A stretch of 64,000 bases of DNA. Source: Symplocastrum torsivum CPER-KK1 (GTDB lineage Bacteria > Cyanobacteriota > Cyanobacteriia > Cyanobacteriales > Coleofasciculaceae). The stretch is from contig JAHHIF010000036.1 of the NCBI GenBank assembly GCA_019358875.1, positions 1 to 64,000 of the forward strand, read 5' to 3'. This document shows, one piece after another, positions 18,108 to 26,903 of the stretch. The position numbers and the translations under genes were made by a program. Position 1 is the stretch's first letter; every line of letters starts with the position of its first letter. The notes under the pieces are model-generated. The model was not told the DNA's origin and did no database searches. It saw only the letters and a program-made list of their open reading frames with translations.

Positions 18108-18192
18108 AGGGATTGGGTAATGCTGGTTCTCGGAGGTTCCCTCCAAGAAAGGAAGTTCTAGTCGTAGAGACGTTCCGCCGGAACGTCTCTAC
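18108..18192. repeat. Composite intergenic repeat ending in a 13-bp palindromic hairpin
   Basis: The left part (18108-18160) contains GGGATTAGGGATTGGGTAATGC, partly similar to repeat DNA inside the kinase gene near 34843-34895. The right part is a hairpin, GTAGAGACGTTCC (18164-18176) and GGAACGTCTCTAC (18180-18192), with a 3-nt loop. Palindromes of this GTAGAGACGTTCC type are, as I recall, very frequent intergenic repeats in filamentous cyanobacteria. It lies beyond the convergent ends of the hypothetical gene and ndhE and could stop transcription from either side. Confidence 0.75.
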
Positions 18193-18354
18193 AAAGTTTT
18201 ATGGGTTGCCGAAAAAGGGGGTAGCTGACTCGGATTAGTATGAAACATCAACAACTCTTGCGCCTATACCTTAAAACAACAACGCCCACCACTCTCGGCA
18301 GGCGCTTACATACTATCAAACTTCCGCAATATGGACGTTAGTCTGGATATTAAC

Positions 18355-18666
18355 TTACCACTTGAGGAGGTTAAATTGCTCCATATCCACCGTATCGCGG
18401 TTGCGGTAAATCGAAAGAATGATCGCTAAACCCACTGCCGCTTCCGCCGCTGCTACAGTAATAACAAACACTGTAAAAACCTGACCTTTAATCTCTTGCG
18501 GGTCGATGAAGTTAGAGAACGCCATTAAATTCAGGTTCACGGCATTTAATAGGAGTTCAATCGACATCAGCACTCGGACAGCATTGCGGCTAGTAATTAA
18601 GCCATAAATGCCAATACAAAACAGAGCAGCCGCTAAAAGTAAGAAGTATTGGAGTTGGAGTTGCAT
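18355..18666 (-). CDS. ndhE: NAD(P)H-quinone oxidoreductase subunit 4L (NdhE)
   Basis: NdhE (NuoK homologue) is a membrane-arm subunit of the thylakoid NDH-1 complex that passes electrons from ferredoxin to plastoquinone in cyclic flow and respiration. The 103-residue protein has three membrane helices (about 2-20, 28-48, 60-85), with the conserved SIELLLNAVNLNLMAF carrying the buried glutamate of helix 2, and FVITVAAAEAAVGLAIILSIYR. It is the last gene of the ndhA-I-G-E order, 39 bp after ndhG. Confidence 0.96.
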   Translation of the reverse strand: MQLQLQYFLLLAAALFCIGIYGLITSRNAVRVLMSIELLLNAVNLNLMAFSNFIDPQEIKGQVFTVFVITVAAAEAAVGLAIILSIYRNRDTVDMEQFNLLKW

Positions 18667-18705
18667 GAATCTTTACAGCTATAAACAGAATTTGAATGAA
18701 GTGCC

Positions 18706-19329
18706 TTAACGTGCCCTTGGAGTCACACCACTTGATGAGACCAGTTCGCGAGGACGCTCTGGTAAAGTCGAAGCAGCGATTGCTTGGCTATCCTCAGGCA
18801 TTAGCTCATCTGGAATGTAATCCCGACGGGCAAGGATAATTGCACCCACCATCGCCATCAACAATAGAACAGAAGCAAGCTCAAACGGTAGCAAAAAGTC
18901 GCTAAAGAAGTGCATACCCAGTTCCACAACCGAATTCTGTCCAACAACCGCAGGACCCGTATAAATAGACCAAGGTGTTGCCAGTACCATTGTGCTGAGG
19001 AGCGCAAACAAACCGAGACAAACTAGAGCCGTTGACCCTTGGCGAATCCAGCGATTGGCGATCGGGGCAAAATCTTCTCGTTTGTTCACCAGCATGATGG
19101 CAAACAAAATCAGAACATTGACGGCTCCCACATAAATTAATATTTGTGCCGCCGACACAAAATCAGCATTCAGCAACAGGTATAAACCAGCAATGCTGAT
19201 GAAGACACCACCGAGTAAAAAAGCGGAGTAGACGATGTTGGAAAGCAGGACAACCCCCAACGCCGCCGCTATCATCATCCCCGATAGTAGACCAAACGAA
19301 ACAAACTGAACCCCTTCGGCTAGATTCAC
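18706..19329 (-). CDS. ndhG: NAD(P)H-quinone oxidoreductase subunit 6 (NdhG)
   Basis: NdhG (NuoJ homologue) is a membrane subunit of NDH-1 next to NdhE. It has 207 residues with five hydrophobic helices, including VQFVSFGLLSGMMIAAALGVVLL at the start and the family signature LNADFVSAAQILIYVGAVNVLILFAIMLVNKRE near residues 50-85. The hydrophilic C terminus (RRDYIPDELMPEDSQAIAAS...) is longer than in NuoJ, as in cyanobacteria. It lies 315 bp downstream of ndhI and 39 bp upstream of ndhE. Confidence 0.96.
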   Translation of the reverse strand: MNLAEGVQFVSFGLLSGMMIAAALGVVLLSNIVYSAFLLGGVFISIAGLYLLLNADFVSAAQILIYVGAVNVLILFAIMLVNKREDFAPIANRWIRQGSTALVCLGLFALLSTMVLATPWSIYTGPAVVGQNSVVELGMHFFSDFLLPFELASVLLLMAMVGAIILARRDYIPDELMPEDSQAIAASTLPERPRELVSSSGVTPRAR

Positions 19330-19644
19330 AGTGACTTAATCTCCTTGCAATGTGTTGTGACTCGCAATGTGCAACTTTGTGTTAGCTTCAACCCTGAATA
19401 TTTTCCCCCATAGCGCAGACTTTCAGGCTACTCCCAAAGTGAGTAGACGAGATATCTTCCCTATACAAGGTTGAGAAACGTTGCACAAAGCTTAAGCATT
19501 GAAATGGGGTTTGGGAGGATATGGACAAGAATTCAGACCCTGCCCAAATCCTTGAAGAAGTTTTTTCCTTCCTTTTCCCCTGTCCCAGTTCGGCAGTTCC
19601 TCTTTGTTCAGAAGAAGGGAATCCTCGCCGCAACCTGTTGAGGG
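19330..19644. other. Unusually wide gap between ndhI and ndhG
   Basis: This 315-bp gap separates ndhI and ndhG. I see no terminator, repeat or convincing ORF; an 81-codon frame on the minus strand lacks family features. A second promoter for ndhG-ndhE is possible but not visible as a clear consensus. Confidence 0.5.
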
Positions 19645-20253
19645 CTATTTCGTCGCGGCTTCTTCTTCCTTAGGTTCTAGCTGCTTGGCAATTTCCTCTG
19701 GAGGCAAACCTGCACGCTTAGAGCCAGTTGGCAAATTATGGGGGTCTATCACACCTTTCGGCAGATAGGCAAACTCACGCAAGGGAGTCACCATCGGGTC
19801 TTGTGTCACCTTGTACGGTAGTCGTCCCATTGCCACGTTGTCAAAGTTCAGTTCGTGGCGGTCATAGGTAGAAAGTTCATACTCTTCCGTTGCAGACAGA
19901 CAGTTAGTCGGGCAATATTCGATGCAGTTAGCGCAGAAGATACAGACCCCGAAGTCGATGCTATAGTGCTTGAGTTTTTTCTTTTTACTCGCTTTTTCAA
20001 ACTCCCAATCGACTACTGGTAAGTTGATAGGACAAACCCGAACACAGACTTCGCAGGAGATGCACTTATCGAACTCAAAGTGAATCCGACCGCGAAACCG
20101 CTCAGAAGGGATAAGTTTTTCGTAAGGGTACTGCACGGTTACAGGACGCCGCTGCATATGGTCGAAGGTAACAGATAGACCTTGACCAATGTATTTAGCG
20201 GCTTGAACGGTTTCTTTGGCGTAGTCACCAACTTGTTTAAGGAACTTCAGCAT
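19645..20253 (-). CDS. ndhI: NAD(P)H-quinone oxidoreductase subunit I (NdhI)
   Basis: NdhI (NuoI homologue) carries the two [4Fe-4S] clusters in the peripheral arm of NDH-1 that lead electrons towards plastoquinone. The 202-residue protein has two CxxCxxCxxxCP motifs, CISCEVCVRVCPINLP (about 64-79) and CIFCANCIEYCPTNCL (about 103-118), separated by the typical 40 or so residues. The N-terminal amphipathic part GQGLSVTFDHMQRRPVTVQYPYEKLIPSERFRGRIHFE and the acidic C terminus are as in cyanobacteria. It lies 90 bp downstream of ndhA. Confidence 0.97.
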   Translation of the reverse strand: MLKFLKQVGDYAKETVQAAKYIGQGLSVTFDHMQRRPVTVQYPYEKLIPSERFRGRIHFEFDKCISCEVCVRVCPINLPVVDWEFEKASKKKKLKHYSIDFGVCIFCANCIEYCPTNCLSATEEYELSTYDRHELNFDNVAMGRLPYKVTQDPMVTPLREFAYLPKGVIDPHNLPTGSKRAGLPPEEIAKQLEPKEEEAATK

Positions 20254-20343
20254 AGTCTAAGTGTCTCTCTCTCTTTTTAAAGTCCTTTGTCAGTTGTCAG
20301 TTATTTTTTGCTGTCAATTGCGGTCTTCGCAAATGACTACTGA

Positions 20344-21462
20344 CTAACCGCCAAAGGCAAAAGGAAATGCTAATTTAAGTGCAGCGGTCAGTAGTAGATT
20401 GACCAAACCCACAGGCAACAGGAACTTCCATCCTAGATTAAGTAGCTGGTCAATGCGAACGCGGGGAAGTGTCCAGCGCAGCAGAACGGCAATAAAGACT
20501 AGGAAGTAAGCCTTGAGCAAGGTCATGGTAATTCCTAAAGCTGCCTCAATCACCTGGAACCAGGAACTGGTTTCGCTGGCACCCAGCCAGTTAGCTAGTT
20601 GGTGAATAGGAATTGGAAGCTCCCAACCACCGAGGTAGAGTACAGCAAACAGCAAGGCAGAGAGAACTAGGTTGATGTAGGAACCAATGTAAAATAGACC
20701 AAATTTCATACCAGCGTACTCGGTCTGATAACCAGCAACTAGTTCTTCTTCTGCTTCCGGAAGGTCAAAAGGTAGTCGCTCACATTCTGCTAGGGCAGCA
20801 ATCCAGAAGATTAAGAAGCCTATTGGTTGACGCCAGATGTTCCAGCCAAGAATGCCATAAGCTGATTGCTGCTCAACAATGTCGATGGTACTGAGGCTAT
20901 TGGACATCATGACAACAGCGAGTATGGCTAGTGCTAGAGGAATTTCATAGCTAATAGACTGTGCTGCTGCTCTCAAGCCTCCTAGTAGCGAGTACTTATT
21001 GTTAGAGGCATAACCCGACATCAGTAAGCCAATTGGCGCAATGCTAGACAGGGCAACCCATAAAAAGATGCCAATGTTGACATCTGTAATCACCAGGTTC
21101 TGTCCAAAAGGCACAACTAGGTAGGACAGAAACACGGGGATAACGACAAGGATTGGTCCGAGGGTAAAGAGCCATGGATCAGCCTTCGCTGGGACAACGT
21201 CTTCCTTGAAGACTAGTTTCAGACCATCTGCCACGGGCTGGAGAACACCCAAAGGCCCAGCAAATTCAGGACCAATTCGCTGTTGCGCGGCAGCAGAAAT
21301 CTTCCGTTCTAGCCAGACGACCACGAGGACACCCACAGTGGCACCGATAATCATTAAAAACATCGGTAACGGCATCCAAATGGCTTTGGCGGCACCAGCT
21401 GGGATGCCCAAATCCCTGAGTGATTGAATAAAGGTTCCTTGTAGGTCAATTCCTGGATTCAT
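20344..21462 (-). CDS. ndhA: NAD(P)H-quinone oxidoreductase subunit 1 (NdhA)
   Basis: NdhA (NuoH homologue) is the membrane subunit that forms much of the plastoquinone pocket of NDH-1. The 372-residue protein has about eight membrane helices and family motifs WLERKISAAAQQRIGPEFAGPLGVLQPVADGLKLVFKED, GYASNNKYSLLGGLRAAAQSISYE, and ECERLPFDLPEAEEELVAGYQTEY. A TTG three codons upstream extends the frame, but the ATG at 21462 gives the usual N terminus (MNPGIDLQGTF). It heads the run ndhA-ndhI-ndhG-ndhE on the minus strand. Confidence 0.97.
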   Translation of the reverse strand: MNPGIDLQGTFIQSLRDLGIPAGAAKAIWMPLPMFLMIIGATVGVLVVVWLERKISAAAQQRIGPEFAGPLGVLQPVADGLKLVFKEDVVPAKADPWLFTLGPILVVIPVFLSYLVVPFGQNLVITDVNIGIFLWVALSSIAPIGLLMSGYASNNKYSLLGGLRAAAQSISYEIPLALAILAVVMMSNSLSTIDIVEQQSAYGILGWNIWRQPIGFLIFWIAALAECERLPFDLPEAEEELVAGYQTEYAGMKFGLFYIGSYINLVLSALLFAVLYLGGWELPIPIHQLANWLGASETSSWFQVIEAALGITMTLLKAYFLVFIAVLLRWTLPRVRIDQLLNLGWKFLLPVGLVNLLLTAALKLAFPFAFGG

Positions 21463-21861
21463 GTTTACCAATCCGACTATTTACTTAGGCAAGATAGATC
21501 TAAGATCGAATAAAGCGATCAGTAGGTTTGTGAAGATTCTTTTACAGCCTCAATGCTTAGTATATCGTTGGATGGTTATCCGCCCAGCGAGGAACCTAAG
21601 AATTTCTACTTATCAAGACGGTTAGTTTCTCTTCTTACTTCTTATAAATTGCGCTCCTGTCTATAAGTTTCATAGCTATTGTTGATGCTCATCTAACTAG
21701 GGAGTTAAATTTGTGGTCGCTTTAGAATTCAATAGCCACTCGCTAGTTATGCGGGGATGAAGCGATCGCCTAAAAAATTCCTTGCAAATGTTGCTCAGTC
21801 CTTTAAAGCGGGGCATCTTTAAATAGAACATTACGTTCTAAGCTCCTCCTCTCTACCAGCT
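21463..21861. other. Intergenic promoter region between divergent ndhA and a hypothetical gene
   Basis: About 400 bp between divergent genes, presumably holding the promoter of the ndh run. It contains HIP1 sites (for example at 21764-21771) but no ORF. No clear -35/-10 pair or operator could be singled out. Confidence 0.5.
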
Positions 21862-22557
21862 ATGACTCAGCCGAATATTCTGGAACTTGCCAAGCAGGGA
21901 GACGAAGAAGCGATCGCCTCTGTGATGAACCACCTTCTGAAAGACAAAGGCATTGCTGCAAAAGCTGTTCAGAAGGATGATTGCCTAATGGTGATACTCG
22001 TATCAGATCAAGCACCAGAGCAAACATCATCAGTCGAATTCATCCATAAACTGATGATGAAGTTAGAAGTCGAATCGATCAAGTCTGTAAAAGTCTACGG
22101 AAAACAGGCAGGGCAACCCTCCTCAGCCTGGACGAAAACTCTAAATTTAACTTCTAAGCTCGAAGAACAAAAAAAGCAGACTATCTCTTCGGAAACGCCC
22201 CGCCAGGGTAAGTTTAAAGCGATCGCTGACCGATGGTCAGCATGGTTTCCCTATCCCAGTTCTTGGCTAAGGACGTTCGCTTTACTTCTGTGGATGGCTG
22301 TTATTTTAAGAATTGCCGGATTTTGGAGCCTTGCGTTAGGTGGAGTTTTAGCAGTAATTACGAATCACATAGAATTATTGCTTTCATTTGTGGGATTAGG
22401 GCTGTTGGTGTCCGTCCTTGCATTCTCCTACCCTCACCATTTTCTGTTTGGGAAGTCAGTACCTCGATATCCACGATGGCTACCCAGTCCTAGGAGTTTG
22501 TGGGAAGGCTTTTATGCACCGATCGTAATGCTGTTACAGCAATTTTCATACTGGTGA
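21862..22557 (+). CDS. Conserved hypothetical membrane protein
   Basis: This 231-residue protein has a cytoplasmic N-terminal domain (about 1-85, opening PNILELAKQGDEEAIASVMNHLL) of a kind that recurs at the start of many unnamed cyanobacterial proteins. A charged linker follows, and then two or three membrane helices (about 140-165 and 170-195: LLLWMAVILRIAGFW, LLLSFVGLGLLVSVLAF). It is followed 53 bp later by another membrane protein on the same strand. The function is unknown. Confidence 0.75.
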   Translation: MTQPNILELAKQGDEEAIASVMNHLLKDKGIAAKAVQKDDCLMVILVSDQAPEQTSSVEFIHKLMMKLEVESIKSVKVYGKQAGQPSSAWTKTLNLTSKLEEQKKQTISSETPRQGKFKAIADRWSAWFPYPSSWLRTFALLLWMAVILRIAGFWSLALGGVLAVITNHIELLLSFVGLGLLVSVLAFSYPHHFLFGKSVPRYPRWLPSPRSLWEGFYAPIVMLLQQFSYW

Positions 22558-22609
22558 GGTACAGTCAATTTTTCTCTCTTCTCCTATAGAGAATGGGAGA
22601 GTAGGATAG

Positions 22610-23323
22610 ATGTACCTCATTAGCCTAGAAAACGCTGTAGCTTTTGTAGCAGTATTACTGATTCTCATACCATTTCTTATCCCAAACTGTAACTATGGAA
22701 CATCAGAGCAAATAGGCTACTGCATTGAACTAACAGGAAGAGAGCTAGCTAACTACCAGTACCATATGGCTCAGATTGCATCTGTAATCTGGTTTGTTAG
22801 TGCAGTCTATCTTTACCAAGCTGAGTATCTAACCCGGCAACGTCTCATTCCCAAGCTGAACGCGGCACTCCGTAACTCTCAGTTTCTAAGCAATGCTTCT
22901 AGGTGGAAGTCTCAAAAGCTAGCTAAAAAACTGCTAATAATCCTTTTGGTTCCCTTGGTTGCTGTAGGAATTTACTTGTTTTCCAGGTTGCCAGAATTGA
23001 AAGAAACTATACCTGTTCCCGTAGCTTCTCAATCTCCATCTGTCACACCAACGCCCGTTACTTCCGCGTCGTCTGCTACTGCTTCGCCTCAGCGCGACTT
23101 CTTTGGGGAAGCGGTGAATAAAGCAATGAGTGCAGCAACTACCACCCAATCTGCCAAATCTAAGAATGACTGGAACTTAGTAGCGAGTGAATGGCAAGAA
23201 GCGATCGCACTGATGAAAGCCGTGCCGCCTTCCCATCCTCAACACAGCGTAGCGCAGCAAAAGGCAGTAGATTATCAGCGCAATCTCGACTATGCCCAGA
23301 AAAATGCAGCAAGTACTCAGTAA
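22610..23323 (+). CDS. Hypothetical membrane protein with helical C-terminal domain
   Basis: This 237-residue protein has three hydrophobic segments: about 9-26 (AFVAVLLILIPFLIPN), about 53-68, and about 105-125 (KLLIILLVPLVAVGIYLFS). A Pro/Ser/Thr-rich linker follows, then a C-terminal helical domain NDWNLVASEWQEAIALMKAVPPSHPQ...AQQKAVDYQRNLDYAQKNA. A similar tail occurs in other cyanobacterial proteins as I recall, and may be a TPR-like repeat. It probably forms a unit with the gene 53 bp upstream. The function is unknown. Confidence 0.72.
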   Translation: MYLISLENAVAFVAVLLILIPFLIPNCNYGTSEQIGYCIELTGRELANYQYHMAQIASVIWFVSAVYLYQAEYLTRQRLIPKLNAALRNSQFLSNASRWKSQKLAKKLLIILLVPLVAVGIYLFSRLPELKETIPVPVASQSPSVTPTPVTSASSATASPQRDFFGEAVNKAMSAATTTQSAKSKNDWNLVASEWQEAIALMKAVPPSHPQHSVAQQKAVDYQRNLDYAQKNAASTQ

Positions 23324-23335
23324 AGCGATCGCCTC

Positions 23336-23351
23336 TTAGCTAATCAGCTAA
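23336..23351. terminator. Short hairpin between convergent genes
   Basis: TTAGCT and AGCTAA pair around AATC between the convergent hypothetical gene and gltA, flanked by repeated AAAGCGAT(C/T)GCC. A T-run lies only on the 5' side of the minus-strand hairpin, so termination is uncertain. Confidence 0.35.
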
Positions 23352-23389
23352 AAAGCGATTGCCTTACTTCATCCCAAGTCTTCCTAACC

Positions 23390-24526
23390 CTAACGTTGAT
23401 CGATAGGAACGTAGTCAGCGTTATGAATCCCGTTATAGATTTGGGTGGGGCGGAAAATGCGGTTTTCTGCAAGCTGTTCTTTCCAGTGAGCAAGCCAACC
23501 CGCTACACGTGCGATCGCAAATACTGGAGTAAACAAGTCTGTAGGAATGCCCAATTTGCGGTAAACTACACCCGAATAGAAATCTACATTTGGGTAGATA
23601 CCTCTATGACCCAGTTTTTCTTCTACTGCCCGTTCTAACTCCACCGCAATGTCATAGTACTTATCGTGACCAAACTTCTCAAACAGTTTCTCTGCTAGGT
23701 CTTGAAGAATCGTTGCTCGTGGGTCTTTCACCTTGTAAACACGATGACCAAACCCCATAATTTTGGATTTTCGCTGCAAACAATCATCCAAATAGGGGCG
23801 AACATTTTCCACGGAACCAATTTCTTCCAGCATTGTGATCACTTCTTCATTAGCTCCCCCATGTAAGGGACCAGCCAGAGTGCCAACGGCTGAAGCAACT
23901 ACAGCGTAAGGGTCAGTCAGGGTCGATGCCGTGACCATTGCGGAGAAGGTAGAGGCGTTCATTGTATGTTCTGCGTGCAGGGTCAAGCAGACATCAAAAA
24001 TATGAGCGGCTAGAGGATCGGGTTCTCGCTCATTGAGCATGTACAAAAAGTTAGCCGCATAGTCCAAGTTATCATTTGGACGTACAGGGTCATTACCTTT
24101 TCGCATCAACTGGAAGGCAGCAACCATCGTTGGGATTTTCGCCAACAAGCGCACCACAGCTTCCCTGATGTAGTCGGGGTTATCCAAAGCGCGTTTAGAG
24201 TAAAAAAGACCCAGTGCTGCCGCAGAAGCTTGCAGGGCATCCATCGGATGACCTGTTTCGGGGAAGCACTTCATCATGTCCCGAATCCGATACTTGACTC
24301 GTCGATGATGGAGAATCTCTTCTTCAAAAGCAGTGAGTTCTTCCTTCGTCGGCAACTCACCCCAGATGAGAAGATACGAGGTTTCCAGGAAAGTACTTTT
24401 TGTTGCGAGGTCTTCGATGCGAATACCACGATACTCCAATATTCCCTTTTGTCCATCGACATAGCTGATACTGGATTGAGCGGCGGGAATACCTTCTAGA
24501 CCTGGCTTGTATTCGCAGACAGTCAT
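23390..24526 (-). CDS. gltA: Citrate synthase
   Basis: Citrate synthase condenses acetyl-CoA and oxaloacetate to citrate, the entry to the (in cyanobacteria modified) TCA cycle and the path to 2-oxoglutarate for nitrogen assimilation. The 378-residue, short bacterial type shows SSISYVDGQKGILEYRGIRIEDLA at the N terminus, the catalytic histidines in LHAEHTMNAST and GPLHGGANEEVI, GFGHRVYKVKDPRA, and the aspartate region NVDFYSGVVYRKLGIP. It is convergent with the hypothetical genes to its left and has no evident operon partner. Confidence 0.96.
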   Translation of the reverse strand: MTVCEYKPGLEGIPAAQSSISYVDGQKGILEYRGIRIEDLATKSTFLETSYLLIWGELPTKEELTAFEEEILHHRRVKYRIRDMMKCFPETGHPMDALQASAAALGLFYSKRALDNPDYIREAVVRLLAKIPTMVAAFQLMRKGNDPVRPNDNLDYAANFLYMLNEREPDPLAAHIFDVCLTLHAEHTMNASTFSAMVTASTLTDPYAVVASAVGTLAGPLHGGANEEVITMLEEIGSVENVRPYLDDCLQRKSKIMGFGHRVYKVKDPRATILQDLAEKLFEKFGHDKYYDIAVELERAVEEKLGHRGIYPNVDFYSGVVYRKLGIPTDLFTPVFAIARVAGWLAHWKEQLAENRIFRPTQIYNGIHNADYVPIDQR

Positions 24527-24694
24527 GTTGCCACCGAATAAGTGTGAAACGTTCTCAGGCTAACTTATCAGAAACTTCTATATTAGTCGTCGATGTTACA
24601 AATATAATTAACTCGCCTTCAGAGAAAAAAGGATTGGTAAGTTTCCCTGATTGTGCTGTACCGGACAGTACAAGACAATATTTTATCGAGAACC

Positions 24695-24742
24695 GCTATT
24701 TTCCAATTCTCGATTCCCAATTCCCAGTTCCCAATCCCCCAC
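24695..24742. repeat. CCCAATTCCC-type (G-rich) intergenic repeat
   Basis: Three to four degenerate units of (A/G)TTCCCAATTCCC lie directly beyond the sixA stop codon. The same units, on the opposite strand reading GGGAATTGGG, make up the in-frame insertions in the two hybrid kinase genes near 31.7 and 34.9 kb. Confidence 0.7.
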
Positions 24743-24743
24743 C

Positions 24744-25241
24744 TCACAACAACCACTTAGGGGAGGTCAGCAAAAACAGCTCGCTCTGACCTATGGGCAT
24801 TTTGGCTTCTGGAAGATTTAAGCCAATGACCCCAGCTTTCTTGAGGACAAACTTTTCTTGGGTAGTACCACACACTAGCGTTTCCGCCCAGTTACCTAAA
24901 TCTGGTTGATGACCAACCAGCGCTAAACATTTGTTAGTTGTACCGTTTTCCCATCGTTCCTCTAGCCAACTGACCCAGGCGTGGATGTCACCATCAGGAG
25001 CAAGATTGGTAAATTCTTCAACATGGGAACTAAGACCAGCATCTTGGAGGATCGTGGCAGTTTCTCGTGCGCGTACCAAGGGACTCGTCAAAATCAGGTC
25101 GAAACGTAGTCCATGCTTACGCAGTTGCTTTGCTACTTTTTCTGTTTTCTTACGCCCTTTATCGGTAAGTGGACGCTCTTCATCATTGGCGTAAGTCTCT
25201 CGCTCAGCCGCTATGCCGTGGCGAATTAAATACAGTTCCAT
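24744..25241 (-). CDS. sixA: Phosphohistidine phosphatase SixA
   Basis: SixA removes phosphate from phosphohistidine proteins, such as Hpt domains or the nitrogen phosphotransferase system. The 165-residue histidine-phosphatase-fold protein begins ELYLIRHGIAAERE with the catalytic RHG motif; the second arginine is in LILTSPLVRARETA and the second histidine in LALVGHQPDLGNWAETL. The short size fits SixA. It ends next to a CCCAATTCCC repeat and lies 48 bp downstream of a DHH phosphoesterase gene on the same strand. The many phosphorelay kinases nearby are possible targets, but that is speculation. Confidence 0.9.
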   Translation of the reverse strand: MELYLIRHGIAAERETYANDEERPLTDKGRKKTEKVAKQLRKHGLRFDLILTSPLVRARETATILQDAGLSSHVEEFTNLAPDGDIHAWVSWLEERWENGTTNKCLALVGHQPDLGNWAETLVCGTTQEKFVLKKAGVIGLNLPEAKMPIGQSELFLLTSPKWLL

Positions 25242-25289
25242 AATTACGCCGATCTCATGGTGTCTAATCTAAAGTTCAAAATTGTCTAG

Positions 25290-26555
25290 TTAAGTTTGAA
25301 TGAGATTGTCTTCTGGATTAACCAATCGTAGAAGTTTTTGCTTGATTTGGATATCAAACACTTCCCACTTCAGCTTGGCGTACTCCGCGTTGTCATTAAA
25401 ACTACCCAAAAACCCGATGGGGATTTCAAAGCCGCCTGCCATCATGCGACCACCACCAAAAAAGCGCCCAGTACGATCCTGACCAAAGGCTTCTTTGATG
25501 AATTCGTCGGGATCGAGGGTGAGTTTGTTGGTTCTTAAAGAACCAATTACAACTTCTAGTTCTTCGTCTTCGTCGTGAACAATCCCGTAAACAACAGCCG
25601 TGTGGACATTTTCTTCAGTAACAAGAAAGTCTGCGGCTTGGGGAATCGCATCTCGGTCTTCGTAGCGAAGATAACCAACGCCAGCGATCGAGAAGTTATT
25701 GTACACCTTGCGATTTTTGAGCGATCGCTCAATCACATCCATTACACGACGCGATCGCGATGTTTGCAGTACAGCATTCAGCAGTTGGGAGTCGTAGAAA
25801 CGGCTGAGGTACCCTGCCGCCATAAAATCTTCTTCTCCTGCCTGCATCAACCGGTTCGTATCTGACCGCAGACCATGCATCAAGGCAGTAGTGCACTTGA
25901 CGTGTTCACTGATGTTGCTATCTAGTTTTAGTAACCCTGCCTGAAGATACTGGGTCAAAATTGTTGCCGTGGCTTTTGCTTGAGGGCGAACGTCGGCAAA
26001 TTCTGCCTTCAGATCACCTTGAATGCTGTGATGATCAATCAGTACGACCAGGGGGAGACCTACCTGCTGGATCAAGGACATTAGCTGCGTCGTTGTTCCC
26101 TGATTGTCAATCAAAACATAGCCTTGATAAACAGATAAATCCCGATCCTTCAAGCTTGGAATACTCCAGCGTTTTGCGGGTAAGTTTGTTAACTTAACCA
26201 GAGCAATATTCTCTTGGTGAGAGAGAGTACCCGCGTAGACAATATCGCATTGAATGCCATGCTGTTGGGCAATGAGTTGGTAAGCCCAAGCGCTAGAGAG
26301 AGCATCCGGGTCTGGGAAGTCTTGAATGACGACGAGTTGGCGCTCAGAGCGGTGACGTTCTAACGTCTGTCGTAGGTTTCTTATTGTTGGCTCTGATGAG
26401 GCTTCTAGCCACCGTTTCTCACGGGAACTACTAAGGTTACTACTGGGTGGTTTCTTAGCTACCTCTGTCAGTAGAGCATCATCAGTAACTGCATCTGCCT
26501 TAGGCATAGCGGTTTGGAGAGAGTTATCGAGAGGCGTAAGCGAATTCGATGGCAT
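25290..26555 (-). CDS. DHH/DHHA1 family phosphoesterase (NrnA/RecJ-like)
   Basis: This 421-residue DHH-superfamily protein resembles nanoRNase/pAp-phosphatase NrnA-type enzymes, which degrade short oligonucleotides and 3'-phosphoadenosine 5'-phosphate. After a roughly 65-residue polar N terminus come VIQDFPDPDALSSAWAY (motif I), IDNQG (motif II), LIDHHSI (DHH motif), MHGLRSDTNRLM (motif IV) and the C-terminal DHHA1 substrate loop FGGGRMMAGGFEIPIGFL. The DPDA form in motif I is common in this branch. Which substrate is used, including cyclic dinucleotide breakdown products, is not determined. Confidence 0.85.
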   Translation of the reverse strand: MPSNSLTPLDNSLQTAMPKADAVTDDALLTEVAKKPPSSNLSSSREKRWLEASSEPTIRNLRQTLERHRSERQLVVIQDFPDPDALSSAWAYQLIAQQHGIQCDIVYAGTLSHQENIALVKLTNLPAKRWSIPSLKDRDLSVYQGYVLIDNQGTTTQLMSLIQQVGLPLVVLIDHHSIQGDLKAEFADVRPQAKATATILTQYLQAGLLKLDSNISEHVKCTTALMHGLRSDTNRLMQAGEEDFMAAGYLSRFYDSQLLNAVLQTSRSRRVMDVIERSLKNRKVYNNFSIAGVGYLRYEDRDAIPQAADFLVTEENVHTAVVYGIVHDEDEELEVVIGSLRTNKLTLDPDEFIKEAFGQDRTGRFFGGGRMMAGGFEIPIGFLGSFNDNAEYAKLKWEVFDIQIKQKLLRLVNPEDNLIQT

Positions 26556-26903
26556 GTCGTGTTGGGGTTAGGAGATTCGTGCTGTCGCTAGCGCTGCATT
26601 TATCGTGGTTTCTACAGCGGATGGTTAAACATTATGTGATCGACACCCCTCCATTTTCGCAAAGTAAGCCGTTAGCCAGATCCTCTCTTAGGTCGAATCT
26701 TTCGACATTAACTTTGCTGGCTCTGTGCTGGAATCTCTGTCTAAACTCTACTAAATCGCAGAATGTTAGGTAACTTGGCACAATTACACCTATACTTGTC
26801 GTTCTGGGGACTAGAGATGGGTTAAGAAAGCGATGACGAAACTTTGCCCAGTCCCTAGTCCCCAATCACACTCAAGCAAGAATGTTTATTTCCACCAACC
26901 TAC
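26556..26903. other. Intergenic region with a GGGGACTAG inverted repeat
   Basis: About 350 bp without a supported gene. Near its right end GGGGACTAG (26806-26814) and CTAGTCCCC (26855-26863) form a 9-bp inverted repeat with a 40-bp loop, of the same GGGACTAGGGA-like composition as other repeats in the window. Confidence 0.5.
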
